Source: Megasphaera hominis
Lineage (GTDB): Bacteria > Bacillota > Negativicutes > Veillonellales > Megasphaeraceae
Direction of reading: 5' to 3'
Assembly: GCF_014269395.1 (NCBI RefSeq)
Contig: NZ_JACOGK010000003.1
Span: 49,422 to 113,421 of the forward strand
DNA length: 64,000 nucleotides
Part shown: one piece after another, positions 28,543 through 37,706 of the stretch
Numbering within the stretch: position 1 is the first letter of the stretch
Layout of the letters: each line of letters begins with the position of its first letter
The notes under the pieces: generated by a model
Databases searched by the model: none
What the model was told of the DNA's origin: nothing
What the model saw: the letters and a program-made list of their open reading frames with translations, nothing else
Position numbers and translations under genes: made by a program

Positions 28543-29295
28543 ATGAGTGAAGAAAGTATAATTATCGGCCGTAACAGCGTGTGGGAAGCCTTGCAGGCAG
28601 GCCGTTCTATTTCGAAAATTTACATTGCTGCCGGTAATACGGCAGCCCCCTTATTGCGGATTAAAGAATATGCCAGGGAACGGGATATTCTCGTAGAAAC
28701 GGTGCCGTCCAAGGTGTTGCACCATCTCGTGCCGGATGGCCGCCACCAGGGTGTGGTTGCCTTTGGTGCAGCCGTTTCCTTTGCCGATCTGACGGAGGTC
28801 CTGGCTGGCGTTGCTGAAAAAGTGGAGGTACCGTTCCTGGTTCTCCTCGATGGCATTGAAGATGTTCATAACCTGGGTGCCATCATCCGAACTGCAGAAT
28901 GTGCCGGCGCGCATGCTATTCTCGTGCCTAAACGGCGCAGTGCCCCATTGAATGAAACGGTCGGTAAAACCAGTGCCGGCGCCATCGAATACATGCCCAT
29001 CGTGCCTATTGGCAACAGCGTGCAGCTGCTGAATCGCCTGAAAAAACGAGGCTTTTGGGTAATCGGTGCCGATATGGACGGAGAAACAGATTATTTCCAC
29101 AGTTCGCTTACCGAACCGATTGTCCTGGTTATTGGCAGTGAAGGCAAGGGCATATCCCGCCTGGTAAAAGAAACGTGTGATGTACTGGTACAAATTCCTA
29201 TGTTCGGTCACATCAATTCGCTGAATGCGTCTGTCGCGGCAGCCCTTTTGATGTACGAAGTGGTTCGCCAGCGTCAGGCGGTGACCAAAAAATGA
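28543..29295 (+). CDS. rlmB: TrmH-family 23S rRNA 2'-O-methyltransferase (RlmB-like)
   Basis: A 250-residue SpoU/TrmH methyltransferase with the N-terminal substrate-binding domain (IIGRNSVWEALQAGR at the start) and SPOUT motifs: motif 1 DVHNLGAIIRTAECAG (about 105-120), motif 2 VIGSEGKGISRLV (about 193-205), motif 3 INSLNASVAAALLMYE (about 223-238). Position after mrnC is as in Bacillus (yacO). The exact target nucleotide is inferred from family. The stop overlaps the next start by 4 bases. Confidence 0.93.
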   Translation: MSEESIIIGRNSVWEALQAGRSISKIYIAAGNTAAPLLRIKEYARERDILVETVPSKVLHHLVPDGRHQGVVAFGAAVSFADLTEVLAGVAEKVEVPFLVLLDGIEDVHNLGAIIRTAECAGAHAILVPKRRSAPLNETVGKTSAGAIEYMPIVPIGNSVQLLNRLKKRGFWVIGADMDGETDYFHSSLTEPIVLVIGSEGKGISRLVKETCDVLVQIPMFGHINSLNASVAAALLMYEVVRQRQAVTKK

Positions 29296-29822
29296 AAGAT
29301 TTACTCGTCGTCGATGGCTACAATATTATCTTTGCCTGGAAATCCTTGAAAAGCCTGGCTAACCAGTCGCTGGAACACGCCCGGGAACGGCTCATCGATA
29401 TCCTGGCCAGCTACGGCAAAGCGAAGGGCTATGAGCTGATTCTGGTGTTTGATGCTATGTATACGGAAGAATCGGCTAAGAGCATGAATGTTGGCAAGGA
29501 CTGTAAAATTATTTTTACGGATAAAGAAGAAACGGCTGACAGCCGCATAGAAAAACTCGTATATGAACATCGGCATGAACACCGCAGCATTTATGTGGCC
29601 ACGTCTGATGGGTCTGAACAAAATCAGATTCTCGGTACCGGTGCCTACCGTATTCCTGCACGGGAATTGGCAGATGACGTAGAACGGGCACGGAAGGAAT
29701 TGAAAAGCTATGAGCGGCAAAACGTGTTGAGTGAAACACACAGCCGCAATGAAGTAGTCAGTCACGTACAAAATGACGAGGTGCTGCAAAAGCTGGAAAA
29801 AATACGCAGATCAAAAAAATGA
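29292..29822 (+). CDS. rae1: NYN-domain ribosome-dependent endonuclease (YacP/Rae1-like)
   Basis: A 176-residue PIN/NYN-like protein homologous to Bacillus Rae1 (YacP), which enters the ribosomal A site and cleaves mRNA. Conserved features: LLVVDGYNIIFAW (about 4-16), LVFDAMYTEE (about 53) and VATSDGSEQNQILGTGA (about 102-118) with the acidic catalytic residues. The C-terminal third is a charged helical extension. Overlaps rlmB by 4 bases; sigH follows after 15. Confidence 0.88.
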   Translation: MKDLLVVDGYNIIFAWKSLKSLANQSLEHARERLIDILASYGKAKGYELILVFDAMYTEESAKSMNVGKDCKIIFTDKEETADSRIEKLVYEHRHEHRSIYVATSDGSEQNQILGTGAYRIPARELADDVERARKELKSYERQNVLSETHSRNEVVSHVQNDEVLQKLEKIRRSKK

Positions 29823-29837
29823 TAGAGGAATGATGTC

Positions 29838-30530
29838 ATGGCGTTGGAGGAACGTGCAACTAAACAGAATAAGGATCGCTTTTATGACCTGACAGATGAA
29901 GAAATCGTCAGCCTGGCCCAGACGGAGCACGATCAGGAAGCAACGGAATATATCGTGCAAAAGTACCGCAATTTCGTCAAGGCCAAGGCGCGTTCGTATT
30001 TTCTGATCGGGGCTGACAAAGAAGATATCATTCAGGAAGGTATGATTGGCCTTTATAAGGCGACGCGAGACTTCCGCAGTGATAAACAAACGTCCTTCCG
30101 GGCCTTTGCAGACCTGTGCATAACGCGGCAGATCATAACGGCCATCAAAACGGCTACACGGCAAAAGCATATTCCGCTCAATTCGTATGTGTCATTAAAC
30201 AAGCCTATTTATGAGGACGAATCGGACCGGACACTGCAGGATATCGTTACAGGCGTTCAGGTGACAGACCCGGAGGAACTGATTATCAGCCGTGAAAACA
30301 TGGCTGATATGGAACTGAAGATGAACAAAGTCCTCAGCAATCTGGAATGGCAGGTGTTGACGGCGTATTTAGAGGGCAAGTCTTATAATGAAATATCCCA
30401 GGAATTGCATCGCCATGTAAAATCCATCGATAATGCCCTGCAGCGCGTTAAGCGGAAACTGGGACAGTACTTGGAAATGCGGGATAAAGAAAATAATGGA
30501 ACACAGCCTATTGATAGGAATGGAAAATAA
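29838..30530 (+). CDS. sigH: RNA polymerase sigma factor SigH-like (Spo0H family)
   Basis: A 230-residue sigma-70 family protein. Region 2 covers DEEIVSLAQ to KATRDFRS (about 20-95), with the -10 recognition part AFADLCITRQIITAIKTA near 97-114; region 4 with helix-turn-helix is at about 170-215 (WQVLTAYLEGKSYNEISQEL). Identity as SigH rests on sequence pattern plus the conserved place after rlmB-rae1. In Bacillus SigH drives the transition to sporulation and competence; this lineage has no obvious sporulation genes in the window, so its role here may be competence or stationary phase. Confidence 0.9.
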   Translation: MALEERATKQNKDRFYDLTDEEIVSLAQTEHDQEATEYIVQKYRNFVKAKARSYFLIGADKEDIIQEGMIGLYKATRDFRSDKQTSFRAFADLCITRQIITAIKTATRQKHIPLNSYVSLNKPIYEDESDRTLQDIVTGVQVTDPEELIISRENMADMELKMNKVLSNLEWQVLTAYLEGKSYNEISQELHRHVKSIDNALQRVKRKLGQYLEMRDKENNGTQPIDRNGK

Positions 30531-30539
30531 GTGTACAAT
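30511..30539 (+). promoter_or_regulatory. promoter of secG-rnr-smpB
   Basis: TTGATA (30511-30516) and TACAAT (30534-30539), 17-bp spacer, beginning inside the last codons of sigH. Confidence 0.8.
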
Positions 30540-30574
30540 AGTAACGTTAAGTGTGCTGTGTAAGGAGGATTATT

Positions 30575-30814
30575 GTGATTACTACCGTATTAGAAGTTGT
30601 CGTAGTTATTTTATCACTGCTGATCATTGGCGTTGTAGTTGCGCAAAAGAGTAAAACTCAGGGTATGGGTGCCGGCTTTGGCGGCGGCGCAGAAGATTTA
30701 TTTGGCAGCAGAGCCCGTGGTATGGATGCCCTGTTATCTAAATTAACGATTATCTTGTCCATTGCGTTTGCTATTTGTACGCTCATCTTAGGGCGGCTGA
30801 TGAACACATATTAA
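30575..30814 (+). CDS. secG: preprotein translocase subunit SecG
   Basis: A 79-residue membrane protein of the SecYEG channel. Two membrane helices (about residues 4-24 and 57-76) flank the conserved Gly-rich loop GMGAGFGGGAEDLFGSRARG. The start is GTG 30575 with AAGGAGG 7 bases upstream; a GTG at 30551 lacks a ribosome site. A strong terminator follows, and rnr comes 97 bases later, an arrangement seen in other Firmicutes (secG-rnr-smpB). Confidence 0.93.
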   Translation: MITTVLEVVVVILSLLIIGVVVAQKSKTQGMGAGFGGGAEDLFGSRARGMDALLSKLTIILSIAFAICTLILGRLMNTY

Positions 30815-30826
30815 GAAGAAGTAAGG

Positions 30827-30855
30827 GCCTGCGGCAAGTGCCGCAGGCTTTTTTT
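30827..30855 (+). terminator. secG terminator
   Basis: Perfect 9-bp stem GCCTGCGGC (30827-30835) / GCCGCAGGC (30840-30848), 4-base loop, seven T. Downstream genes are then read by partial read-through or from an unseen promoter. Confidence 0.93.
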
Positions 30856-30911
30856 CACAGCACGGGTGTAACGGAAAACATAACAAAATGTAGAAAATGC
30901 AGGAGACAGTA

Positions 30912-33266
30912 ATGGATAAACAGTTGACACATGATATAATAAATATATGCAGTGAAACCACAGAAGGCGCTACTGTGGAAGATTGCGCGGAACAATTAGA
31001 AATTAAAGGTGATAAGCTGGCGCTGCTGTTTACAGTTTTTGATGAACTGGTAAGGAGTGGGATTCTTATGAGAGTAGCTGGTGAACGATATTTGGCCGTT
31101 AAGCGGGATGCAGGAATTGCAGGTATTACAGGCATATATAAAGGATATACACCCAATTTTGGCTTTGTCCTGACGGACGATTTACAGGACGATGTATATA
31201 TAGCCGAAGCCAATCGCCATACGGCCATGAATAATGATAAGGTAGAAGTGCGGCTCATTCAAAACAGCCGTGGTCATCGCCAGGAAGGGGAAATTATCCG
31301 TATCGTAGAACGGGCTAATACGGATATTGTCGGCACGTACGACCGGCAAAAGACCTGCGGTTTTGTTACGCCTGATGACGAACGGCTGCGGGAAGATATT
31401 TATGTGCCTCTCGACAAGACGAAGGATGCCCGCAGCAGTGCCCGCGTCCTCGTACACATTACCCGCTGGCCTGAAGCAGGCCGCAAGGCAGAAGGAGAGA
31501 TCACAGAAATCTTAGGCTACGATGGCGATAAGGATTTGGATATTAAGGTGATCATGGCCCGTCACGGCCTGCCCTTTGCCTTCCCTGATGCAGTCCTGGA
31601 GGAAGCAAACCGTATTAATACACAGGTGACCGTAACGGAAGACCGTAAGGATTATCGCGACCGCAACCAGATTACGATTGACAGTGAAGATGCCAAGGAT
31701 CTGGACGATGCCATTGATGTCGTCCGCCTGCCAAACGGTAATTTCCGCTTAGGCGTCTATATTGCCGATGTCAGCTGGTACGTCAAACCCAACTCGGCCA
31801 TCGATCAGGAAGCCTATACCCGTGGTACGAGCGTCTACCTCGTCGACCGGGTCATTCCTATGCTGCCGACGGTTCTTTCTAACGGCATCTGCAGCCTCAA
31901 TGCAGGTGAAGACCGGTACTCTATGACCTGTGTCATGGAAATCGACCATCAGGGCAAGGTCGTAAACTACGAGATTGCTCCGGCAGTGATCCGTGTCAAA
32001 CGGCGCTGCAACTATCATGAAATCAAAAATGCCCTCTTAAACGGGATTATTCCCGATGACCTGCAGCCTTTTATGCCCATGCTGGAAGACCTGAAAGAGG
32101 TTACACAAATTCTGAAGAATATGCGCATGCGCCGCGGCGCGATCGACTTCGATTTCCCGGAATACAAAATTATCCTCGATCCGGAAGGAAAACCGCTGCG
32201 TTTAGAAAAACGGGACCGTTCCCTGGCGGAACAGATTGTCGAAGAAAGTATGCTCATTGCCAACGAAACAGTAGCCTGCTACTTGCGGGACAGCGAAAAT
32301 CCGTCTGTGTACCGGATCCATGAAGTGCCTGATCCGGAACGGCTGGAAATGATGCGGACCGTCCTCTCGAGCTTTAACCTGCCCGTACCGAAGGACGACG
32401 AAGTCAAACCGGCCGATTTCCAGCGGCTCATTGAAAAATCGAAGGGCACAGAGGCCGAACTGATCGTTCAGACCATTGCTTTGCGGTCTATGCAGCAGGC
32501 GAAGTACTCCACTGTCAATGCCGGACACTTTGGCCTGGCGTCGGAATGCTATACCCATTTTACATCGCCTATCCGCCGCTATCCCGATCTCATGGTACAC
32601 CGCCTGATCCGCCAGACCAAGCGGCGCGGCAAGCTGAAGGAACAGGAAGCAGAACAGTCGTTGGCATACCACACGCAGGCGTCTATACAGGCGAGCACGC
32701 GGGAACGTGTAGCCGTTGAAGCCGAACGGGAAACAGACGACCTGAAGAAAGCCGAATACATGGTGCCTTTCGTAGGCCAGCCCTTTGACGCCCACATTAC
32801 GGGGATTACGTCTTTTGGCCTTTTCGTGGGCCTGGAAAATGGCATTGAAGGCCTGATCCACATTTCCCTCCTGACAGACGATACCTATGAATTTGATGAA
32901 AATACATATACTATGCGGGGACTCTTTGGCGGCCATGTATACCGCTTAGGCGATCCGCTGGAAGTAACGCTGGCCAATGTCAATTTGGAAAAGTGTGAAA
33001 TTGACTTTGTACCGGGCCGCGTAGAATCTTTAGAAGATCTGCAAAAAATCCTGGCAGCTAGTGCCGAACGGCGGCACCATCGCAGCGGCAGCCGGGAACG
33101 GAAACAGCCGTCGTGGCAGGAAAGTAAAGATGCCAAGTACGGATCCGGGAAAAAGAAGAAAAAAGGCAAGAAAGATAAAAAAGAAAAAAAGACGAGCACT
33201 GCCAAGAAGAATGGCCATAAGGGAAAGAAAAAGTCCCACAAAGGCGGCCGGGCAGGCAAGAAGTAG
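30912..33266 (+). CDS. rnr: ribonuclease R
   Basis: Processive 3'-5' exoribonuclease, 784 residues, that degrades structured RNA and acts with SmpB in quality control. An N-terminal helix-turn-helix domain (about 1-65) is followed by cold-shock domains, the RNB catalytic domain with DSEDAKDLDDAIDV (about 256-269) carrying the metal-binding Asp residues, an S1 domain (about 620-700) and a very Lys-rich tail (about 740-784). The start at 30912 has AGGAG 6 bases upstream; the in-frame ATG at 30897 overlaps that site. smpB follows after 12 bases. Confidence 0.96.
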   Translation: MDKQLTHDIINICSETTEGATVEDCAEQLEIKGDKLALLFTVFDELVRSGILMRVAGERYLAVKRDAGIAGITGIYKGYTPNFGFVLTDDLQDDVYIAEANRHTAMNNDKVEVRLIQNSRGHRQEGEIIRIVERANTDIVGTYDRQKTCGFVTPDDERLREDIYVPLDKTKDARSSARVLVHITRWPEAGRKAEGEITEILGYDGDKDLDIKVIMARHGLPFAFPDAVLEEANRINTQVTVTEDRKDYRDRNQITIDSEDAKDLDDAIDVVRLPNGNFRLGVYIADVSWYVKPNSAIDQEAYTRGTSVYLVDRVIPMLPTVLSNGICSLNAGEDRYSMTCVMEIDHQGKVVNYEIAPAVIRVKRRCNYHEIKNALLNGIIPDDLQPFMPMLEDLKEVTQILKNMRMRRGAIDFDFPEYKIILDPEGKPLRLEKRDRSLAEQIVEESMLIANETVACYLRDSENPSVYRIHEVPDPERLEMMRTVLSSFNLPVPKDDEVKPADFQRLIEKSKGTEAELIVQTIALRSMQQAKYSTVNAGHFGLASECYTHFTSPIRRYPDLMVHRLIRQTKRRGKLKEQEAEQSLAYHTQASIQASTRERVAVEAERETDDLKKAEYMVPFVGQPFDAHITGITSFGLFVGLENGIEGLIHISLLTDDTYEFDENTYTMRGLFGGHVYRLGDPLEVTLANVNLEKCEIDFVPGRVESLEDLQKILAASAERRHHRSGSRERKQPSWQESKDAKYGSGKKKKKGKKDKKEKKTSTAKKNGHKGKKKSHKGGRAGKK

Positions 33267-33278
33267 GAGGAATAGAAT

Positions 33279-33746
33279 TTGGCTAAACCAGAAGGCGGAG
33301 TGAAATATATTACGGATAACCGCAAGGCCCGCCATGATTACTTTATTCATGAAACATTTGAAGCCGGTATCGCCCTTACAGGGACAGAGGTCAAGTCCCT
33401 GCGTCAGGGAAAGGTCAACCTGAAGGACAGCTTTTGCCGTATTGAAAACGGTGAGCTCCTCCTCGTCGGTATGCATATCAGCCCGTATGAACAGGGGAAT
33501 CGCTTTAACCACGATCCCTTGCGGACACGCAAGCTCCTCATGCATAAGTACGAAATACTGAAGCTTTTTGGAAAAATACGGGAAAAAGGATACACGTTAA
33601 TTCCGCTTAACCTGTATTTCAAGAAAGGCCGCGTCAAGGTTACCGTAGCCCTGGCCAGCGGCAAGAAATTATATGACAAGCGCCAGGCCCTGGCAGAAAA
33701 GGAAGCCAAGCGCGATATAGAACGGCGTATGAAAGACCGCAGATAA
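33279..33746 (+). CDS. smpB: SsrA-binding protein
   Basis: A 155-residue tmRNA partner for trans-translation. Family motifs: [20 protein letters not shown] with [16 protein letters not shown] (about 11-48), HISPYEQGN (about 66) and the basic C-terminal tail ([15 protein letters not shown]). Starts at TTG 33279 behind TAGGAGG. The tmRNA gene, often next to smpB, is not found in the 120 bases downstream. Confidence 0.97.
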   Translation: MAKPEGGVKYITDNRKARHDYFIHETFEAGIALTGTEVKSLRQGKVNLKDSFCRIENGELLLVGMHISPYEQGNRFNHDPLRTRKLLMHKYEILKLFGKIREKGYTLIPLNLYFKKGRVKVTVALASGKKLYDKRQALAEKEAKRDIERRMKDRR

Positions 33747-33752
33747 GTAAAA

Positions 33753-33786
33753 ACCTCCCGGATGGAGCCCGTCCGGGAGGTCTTTT
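33753..33786 (+). terminator. smpB terminator
   Basis: Perfect 10-bp stem ACCTCCCGGA (33753-33762) / TCCGGGAGGT (33772-33781) followed by CTTTT. Confidence 0.88.
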
Positions 33787-33821
33787 CAAAGGGGGCGGTC
33801 ATAGCCGAACGAACCGATCCA

Positions 33822-33830
33822 TGCTATAAT
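33822..33830 (+). promoter_or_regulatory. extended -10 promoter ahead of the zinc-ribbon membrane protein and polA
   Basis: TGC-TATAAT (33822-33830), with no convincing -35, 40 bp before the start codon. Confidence 0.6.
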
Positions 33831-33869
33831 AAACGAATGTAGCTATCATTCACCGCAAGGAGGATCACT

Positions 33870-34253
33870 ATGAAATGTCGCTATTGTGAAAATGAAGCGG
33901 TATACCCGGACGGCTTGTGCGAACGCTGCCACCGGGCCGAAGCAGAGGCCCGCGGCGCTACCGTCATGTCCGAAGAAGAACGGGATAATTTTAAAGGAAA
34001 AACCATCAACGAAGATGGTTCTACGTATAATACGAATGAAAGGGAAGACGAAACATCCCGCATCCATGTGTATGTATCGAATGGCATGCCTTTGCGCATT
34101 AAGCTGGCTATAGGCTTTATTGTCTTTTGCCTCTTAGCCATTGTCGTCAGTGCCCTGGGCTTTTTGATTCTGGCGCTGCCCTACCTCGTGGCAGCCGGCG
34201 TCGTGTACGTCGCCTATAGCGTCATCAAAGCCATCCTAAAGAGCCGCCATTAG
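33870..34253 (+). CDS. zinc-ribbon membrane protein of unknown function
   Basis: A 127-residue protein that I do not recognise. An N-terminal zinc ribbon has two pairs, CRYC (residues 3-6) and CERC (17-20), followed by a polar, acidic linker (about 25-70) and two closely spaced membrane segments (about 76-95 and 97-120). AAGGAGG precedes the ATG. The stop is 9 bases before polA, so it is probably the first gene of the polA-mutM-coaE transcript. No functional inference is safe. Confidence 0.7.
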   Translation: MKCRYCENEAVYPDGLCERCHRAEAEARGATVMSEEERDNFKGKTINEDGSTYNTNEREDETSRIHVYVSNGMPLRIKLAIGFIVFCLLAIVVSALGFLILALPYLVAAGVVYVAYSVIKAILKSRH

Positions 34254-34262
34254 GAGGAAAGA

Positions 34263-36848
34263 ATGAAAGATAATGTAGTAATCATCGATGGCAGCAGCCT
34301 CTTGTACCGCGCCTTTTATGCTATGCCGCTTTTGACGGACAGCCAGGGCCGTTATACGAATGCCGTATATGGCTTCTTAAATATGCTGCTGAAGTTGTAT
34401 GAACAATTAGATCCTGAATATATCGCCGTGGCCTTCGATAAGGATAAACATACCTTCCGGAACGACATGTATGCCGAATATAAGGCTACGCGTAAACCTG
34501 CACCGGATGAACTGCGGCCGCAGTTTGCCCTGATCAGGGAAACCTTACAATGTCTGGGCATCTGCGTTCTCGAGCTGGAAGGTTATGAAGGCGATGACAT
34601 TATCGGTACGCTGGCGCGGGAACTGGAAAAGCAGAACCTTTCCATCGATATCGTAACCGGCGACCGCGATGCACTGCAGCTCGTCGATGACGACGTGACG
34701 GTGCACCTGACCAAAAAGGGGATTACCAACATGCTCGCCGTAACGCCGGACGTCATGCAGGCGGAGTACGGCTATACGCCGGCTCAGGTTATCGACATGA
34801 AGGCCCTCATGGGGGATACAGCTGACAATATTCCCGGTGTGCCCGGTGTCGGCGAAAAGACGGCACTGAAGCTCATTACGCAGTTCCAGTCTGTAGCCGG
34901 TGTGTATGAACACGTCGATGAAGTGAGCGGAAAGAAGCTGAAGGAAAAACTCGTTGACCATAAAGACGAAGCCTTTTTGTCAAAATCCCTGGCTACCATT
35001 CGCTGTGATGTACCCCTGACGTACAGCCTGTCTGAATTTGTCCCGCAGCCGCGGGAGGAAGACGTGGCGGAACTGTTCCACAGCCTGGGCTTTAAAAATC
35101 TGCTCGAACGCTTTGCTGCGTTGGGACAGTTTTCCCATATTGCCCGGCAGGCAGCGCCACAGGCCGAATTGGTATTCTTGGACCCGGCTGCCTGGCAGCC
35201 CGAACGCCTGGCTGGCCAGAGCGTGGCTGTGGCTATGGTATGTGACCCTGCCGTGCCGGTACCAGAACTGAAGCAGCTGGCCCTGGCCGTTCCTGACGGC
35301 GTCCTCCGTGTGCCGGAAGACCAGCTGACAGCGTATATGAAAGGACTTACGCAGTGCCGCCAGGTCATTACGGCAGATGGTAAGACCCTGCTGAAGGTCC
35401 TTTCTGCCTATGCGCCGCCGCAGCTGCCCTTAGAGGATACGACGCTGGCAGCCTACCTCCTGGACCCGACGCGGACCGCCTATGGCCTGACGTATTTGTC
35501 AGAAAAGTTTGCTGTACCCTTTACGGACAATCCGGACCAGCCGGCAGCTACGCGCCTGGCTCATGAAGCGGCGTTTCTTTCCGCCCTCTGGCCGCAGGCA
35601 GAAGCAGCTCTCAAGAAATTGGGCTTAGACTCTTTATACAAGACGATCGAAGTACCGCTCCTGCATACCCTGGCCGTCATGGAAATGAACGGTTTTACCA
35701 TTGACCGGCAGAAGCTGGAAGACATGGAACAGGATCTTTCCCGTCAGGCCGACGTCTTGGAAGAAGCCATTTATGATGATGCCGGTGAAGTATTCAATGT
35801 CAATTCGACGAAACAGCTCGGCACGATTCTCTTCCAAAAACTGGGCCTGCCGGTTATCAAAAAGACGAAAACAGGATATTCGACCGACTCGGCTGTTCTC
35901 GATGAACTGGCAGACAAGCACCCGATCATTCCTAAGATACTGCAGTTCCGTGCTTTGAAAAAGCTGATTTCTACGTACCTGGAAGGTTTGGAACCTCTCA
36001 TTTCTCCGGTAACAGGCCGTATTTATACGTCCTTTAACCAGATGGTGACGGCTACGGGCCGCCTCAGCAGCTCTGATCCGAATCTGCAGAATATTCCCAT
36101 CCGTACAGAGCAGGGACGGAAAATACGCTCCCTCTTTGTGCCGGGCGAAGGCTATGATTACATCCTCTCCGGTGACTACTCCCAAATCGAACTGCGCCTG
36201 CTGGCACATTTATCCCAGGATCCGACCATGATCGATGGCTTTCAGAAGGGACAGGACATTCACCGCCGTACGGCGTCGGAAGTCTTTGGCATTCCCTTGG
36301 CGGAAGTTACGCCGGAACAGCGGTCTCACGCCAAGGCCGTCAATTTTGGCATCATTTACGGCATCAGTGATTTTGGGCTGGCCCGCAATATTTCCATTAC
36401 GCGGCAGCAGGCCAAGGAATATATTGAATCGTACTTTGCCCGCTATAGCGCCGTTCACGGTTATATGGAGCAGCTCGTCGCGGAAGCCCGGGAAAGCGGT
36501 ATGGCCCGGACTATGTTTGGCCGTATACGGGAGCTGCCGGAAATCAACAGTAAAAACTTTACACGCCGTTCCTTTGCTGAACGGACGGCTATGAATACGC
36601 CCATTCAGGGCAGTGCCGCCGATATTATCAAGCTGGCCATGAATGCCGTTCAAAGCGAACTGGAACAGCGGGGGCTCAAGAGCCGTCTGCTCGTACAGGT
36701 ACACGATGAACTGGTACTGGAAGTGCCGGCAGCTGAACGGGAAGAAATTGAAGCGCTTCTGCGCGATAAGATGGAACATGTGGTTACCCTGTCAGTGCCG
36801 CTGACCGTAGATATCCATTACGGCACGAACTGGGAAGAAGCAAAATAG
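34263..36848 (+). CDS. polA: DNA polymerase I
   Basis: An 861-residue repair and Okazaki-fragment polymerase. The N-terminal 5'-3' exonuclease (DGSSLLYRAFYAMP, about 9-22; GYEGDDIIGTLA near 104; TGDRDALQL near 128) and the C-terminal polymerase (motif A DYSQIELRLLAHLSQD near 640, motif B HAKAVNFGIIYGISDFG near 690, motif C VHDELVLEVP near 818) are complete. In the middle domain (about 295-470) the Asp/Glu residues of an active 3'-5' exonuclease are not evident, as in several Firmicute Pol I enzymes, so proofreading is probably absent. It precedes mutM by 14 bases. Confidence 0.97.
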   Translation: MKDNVVIIDGSSLLYRAFYAMPLLTDSQGRYTNAVYGFLNMLLKLYEQLDPEYIAVAFDKDKHTFRNDMYAEYKATRKPAPDELRPQFALIRETLQCLGICVLELEGYEGDDIIGTLARELEKQNLSIDIVTGDRDALQLVDDDVTVHLTKKGITNMLAVTPDVMQAEYGYTPAQVIDMKALMGDTADNIPGVPGVGEKTALKLITQFQSVAGVYEHVDEVSGKKLKEKLVDHKDEAFLSKSLATIRCDVPLTYSLSEFVPQPREEDVAELFHSLGFKNLLERFAALGQFSHIARQAAPQAELVFLDPAAWQPERLAGQSVAVAMVCDPAVPVPELKQLALAVPDGVLRVPEDQLTAYMKGLTQCRQVITADGKTLLKVLSAYAPPQLPLEDTTLAAYLLDPTRTAYGLTYLSEKFAVPFTDNPDQPAATRLAHEAAFLSALWPQAEAALKKLGLDSLYKTIEVPLLHTLAVMEMNGFTIDRQKLEDMEQDLSRQADVLEEAIYDDAGEVFNVNSTKQLGTILFQKLGLPVIKKTKTGYSTDSAVLDELADKHPIIPKILQFRALKKLISTYLEGLEPLISPVTGRIYTSFNQMVTATGRLSSSDPNLQNIPIRTEQGRKIRSLFVPGEGYDYILSGDYSQIELRLLAHLSQDPTMIDGFQKGQDIHRRTASEVFGIPLAEVTPEQRSHAKAVNFGIIYGISDFGLARNISITRQQAKEYIESYFARYSAVHGYMEQLVAEARESGMARTMFGRIRELPEINSKNFTRRSFAERTAMNTPIQGSAADIIKLAMNAVQSELEQRGLKSRLLVQVHDELVLEVPAAEREEIEALLRDKMEHVVTLSVPLTVDIHYGTNWEEAK

Positions 36849-36862
36849 AAGTAGGAGGACGT

Positions 36863-37687
36863 ATGCCTGAATTACCTGAAGTGGAAACAGTACGGCGCTA
36901 TTTAGCGGCTTCTCTGCCAGGGAAGTCGATTACTGCTGTAGATGTGCAGCTGCCGCGGCTTATCCGCAACCGGACGGCAGAAGACTTCGCCGCCTCCTTA
37001 CCGGGCTGTACCTTTACGGCTGTAGCGCGGCGCGGCAAATACTTAAGTCTCATGCTGAACAGCCCGTGGTGCCTGTTGGTACACCTGCGCATGACAGGCC
37101 GCCTGATCTATGAGAGCGACACGACGGCACCCCTGCCGCCATATACGCGCATCGTCTTTACGCTCAATGAAGGCCGTCTGGTCTATGGGGATGTGCGTAC
37201 CTTTGGCTGCCTTTGGATCGTGCCGGCAGCCGGTCCGACCGGTATTTCAGGCTATGACTCCCTGGGCCCCGACGGCCTGAGCGAAGACTTTACGGCAGAC
37301 TATTTGTGGCAACAGGTACATGGGTCGCGCCGCCTCATTAAAGCCCTGCTGCTCGACCAGACCTGTCTGGCCGGACTGGGCAACATTTACGCCGATGAAG
37401 CCTTGTTTCTGGCGGGTATCCGCCCATCCCGGCGTTGCAGCCGCGTGACCCGCAAGGAGAGCCAGCGCCTGTATGAAGCCATTCGCACGGTCCTTACAGA
37501 AGGACTGGAAAATGGCGGCACGACAGTTTTCAATTTTATTGACGGCAGCGGCAAAGAAGGAAAGAATCAAGAAAATTTGCGCGTCTATGGCCGGGAGGGA
37601 CAGCCTTGCCCGGTCTGTGGCGCTACGATCGTATATAAAAAACAAGGCGGCAGGGGCACCCATTATTGCCCGGTTTGCCAAAAATAA
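36863..37687 (+). CDS. mutM: formamidopyrimidine-DNA glycosylase
   Basis: Removes oxidised purines such as 8-oxoguanine, 274 residues. The catalytic N-terminus is PELPEVETV after the initiator Met (Pro2, Glu3), the DNA-binding Lys lies in ARRGKYL (about 56-62), and a C-terminal zinc finger has CPVC (about 248) and CPVC (about 270). AGGAGG precedes the ATG. Sits in the conserved polA-mutM-coaE order. Confidence 0.97.
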   Translation: MPELPEVETVRRYLAASLPGKSITAVDVQLPRLIRNRTAEDFAASLPGCTFTAVARRGKYLSLMLNSPWCLLVHLRMTGRLIYESDTTAPLPPYTRIVFTLNEGRLVYGDVRTFGCLWIVPAAGPTGISGYDSLGPDGLSEDFTADYLWQQVHGSRRLIKALLLDQTCLAGLGNIYADEALFLAGIRPSRRCSRVTRKESQRLYEAIRTVLTEGLENGGTTVFNFIDGSGKEGKNQENLRVYGREGQPCPVCGATIVYKKQGGRGTHYCPVCQK

Positions 37688-37706
37688 CTATCTGGGAGGC
37701 AGGACT

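Noticed and set aside
30920..30945. promoter TTGACA...TATAAT inside the start of rnr
   Set aside because: The two boxes are only about 5 bp apart, so they cannot form a functional pair.
33787..33869. tmRNA gene next to smpB
   Set aside because: Only about 80 bases lie between the terminator and the next gene; no tRNA-like ends or tag frame.
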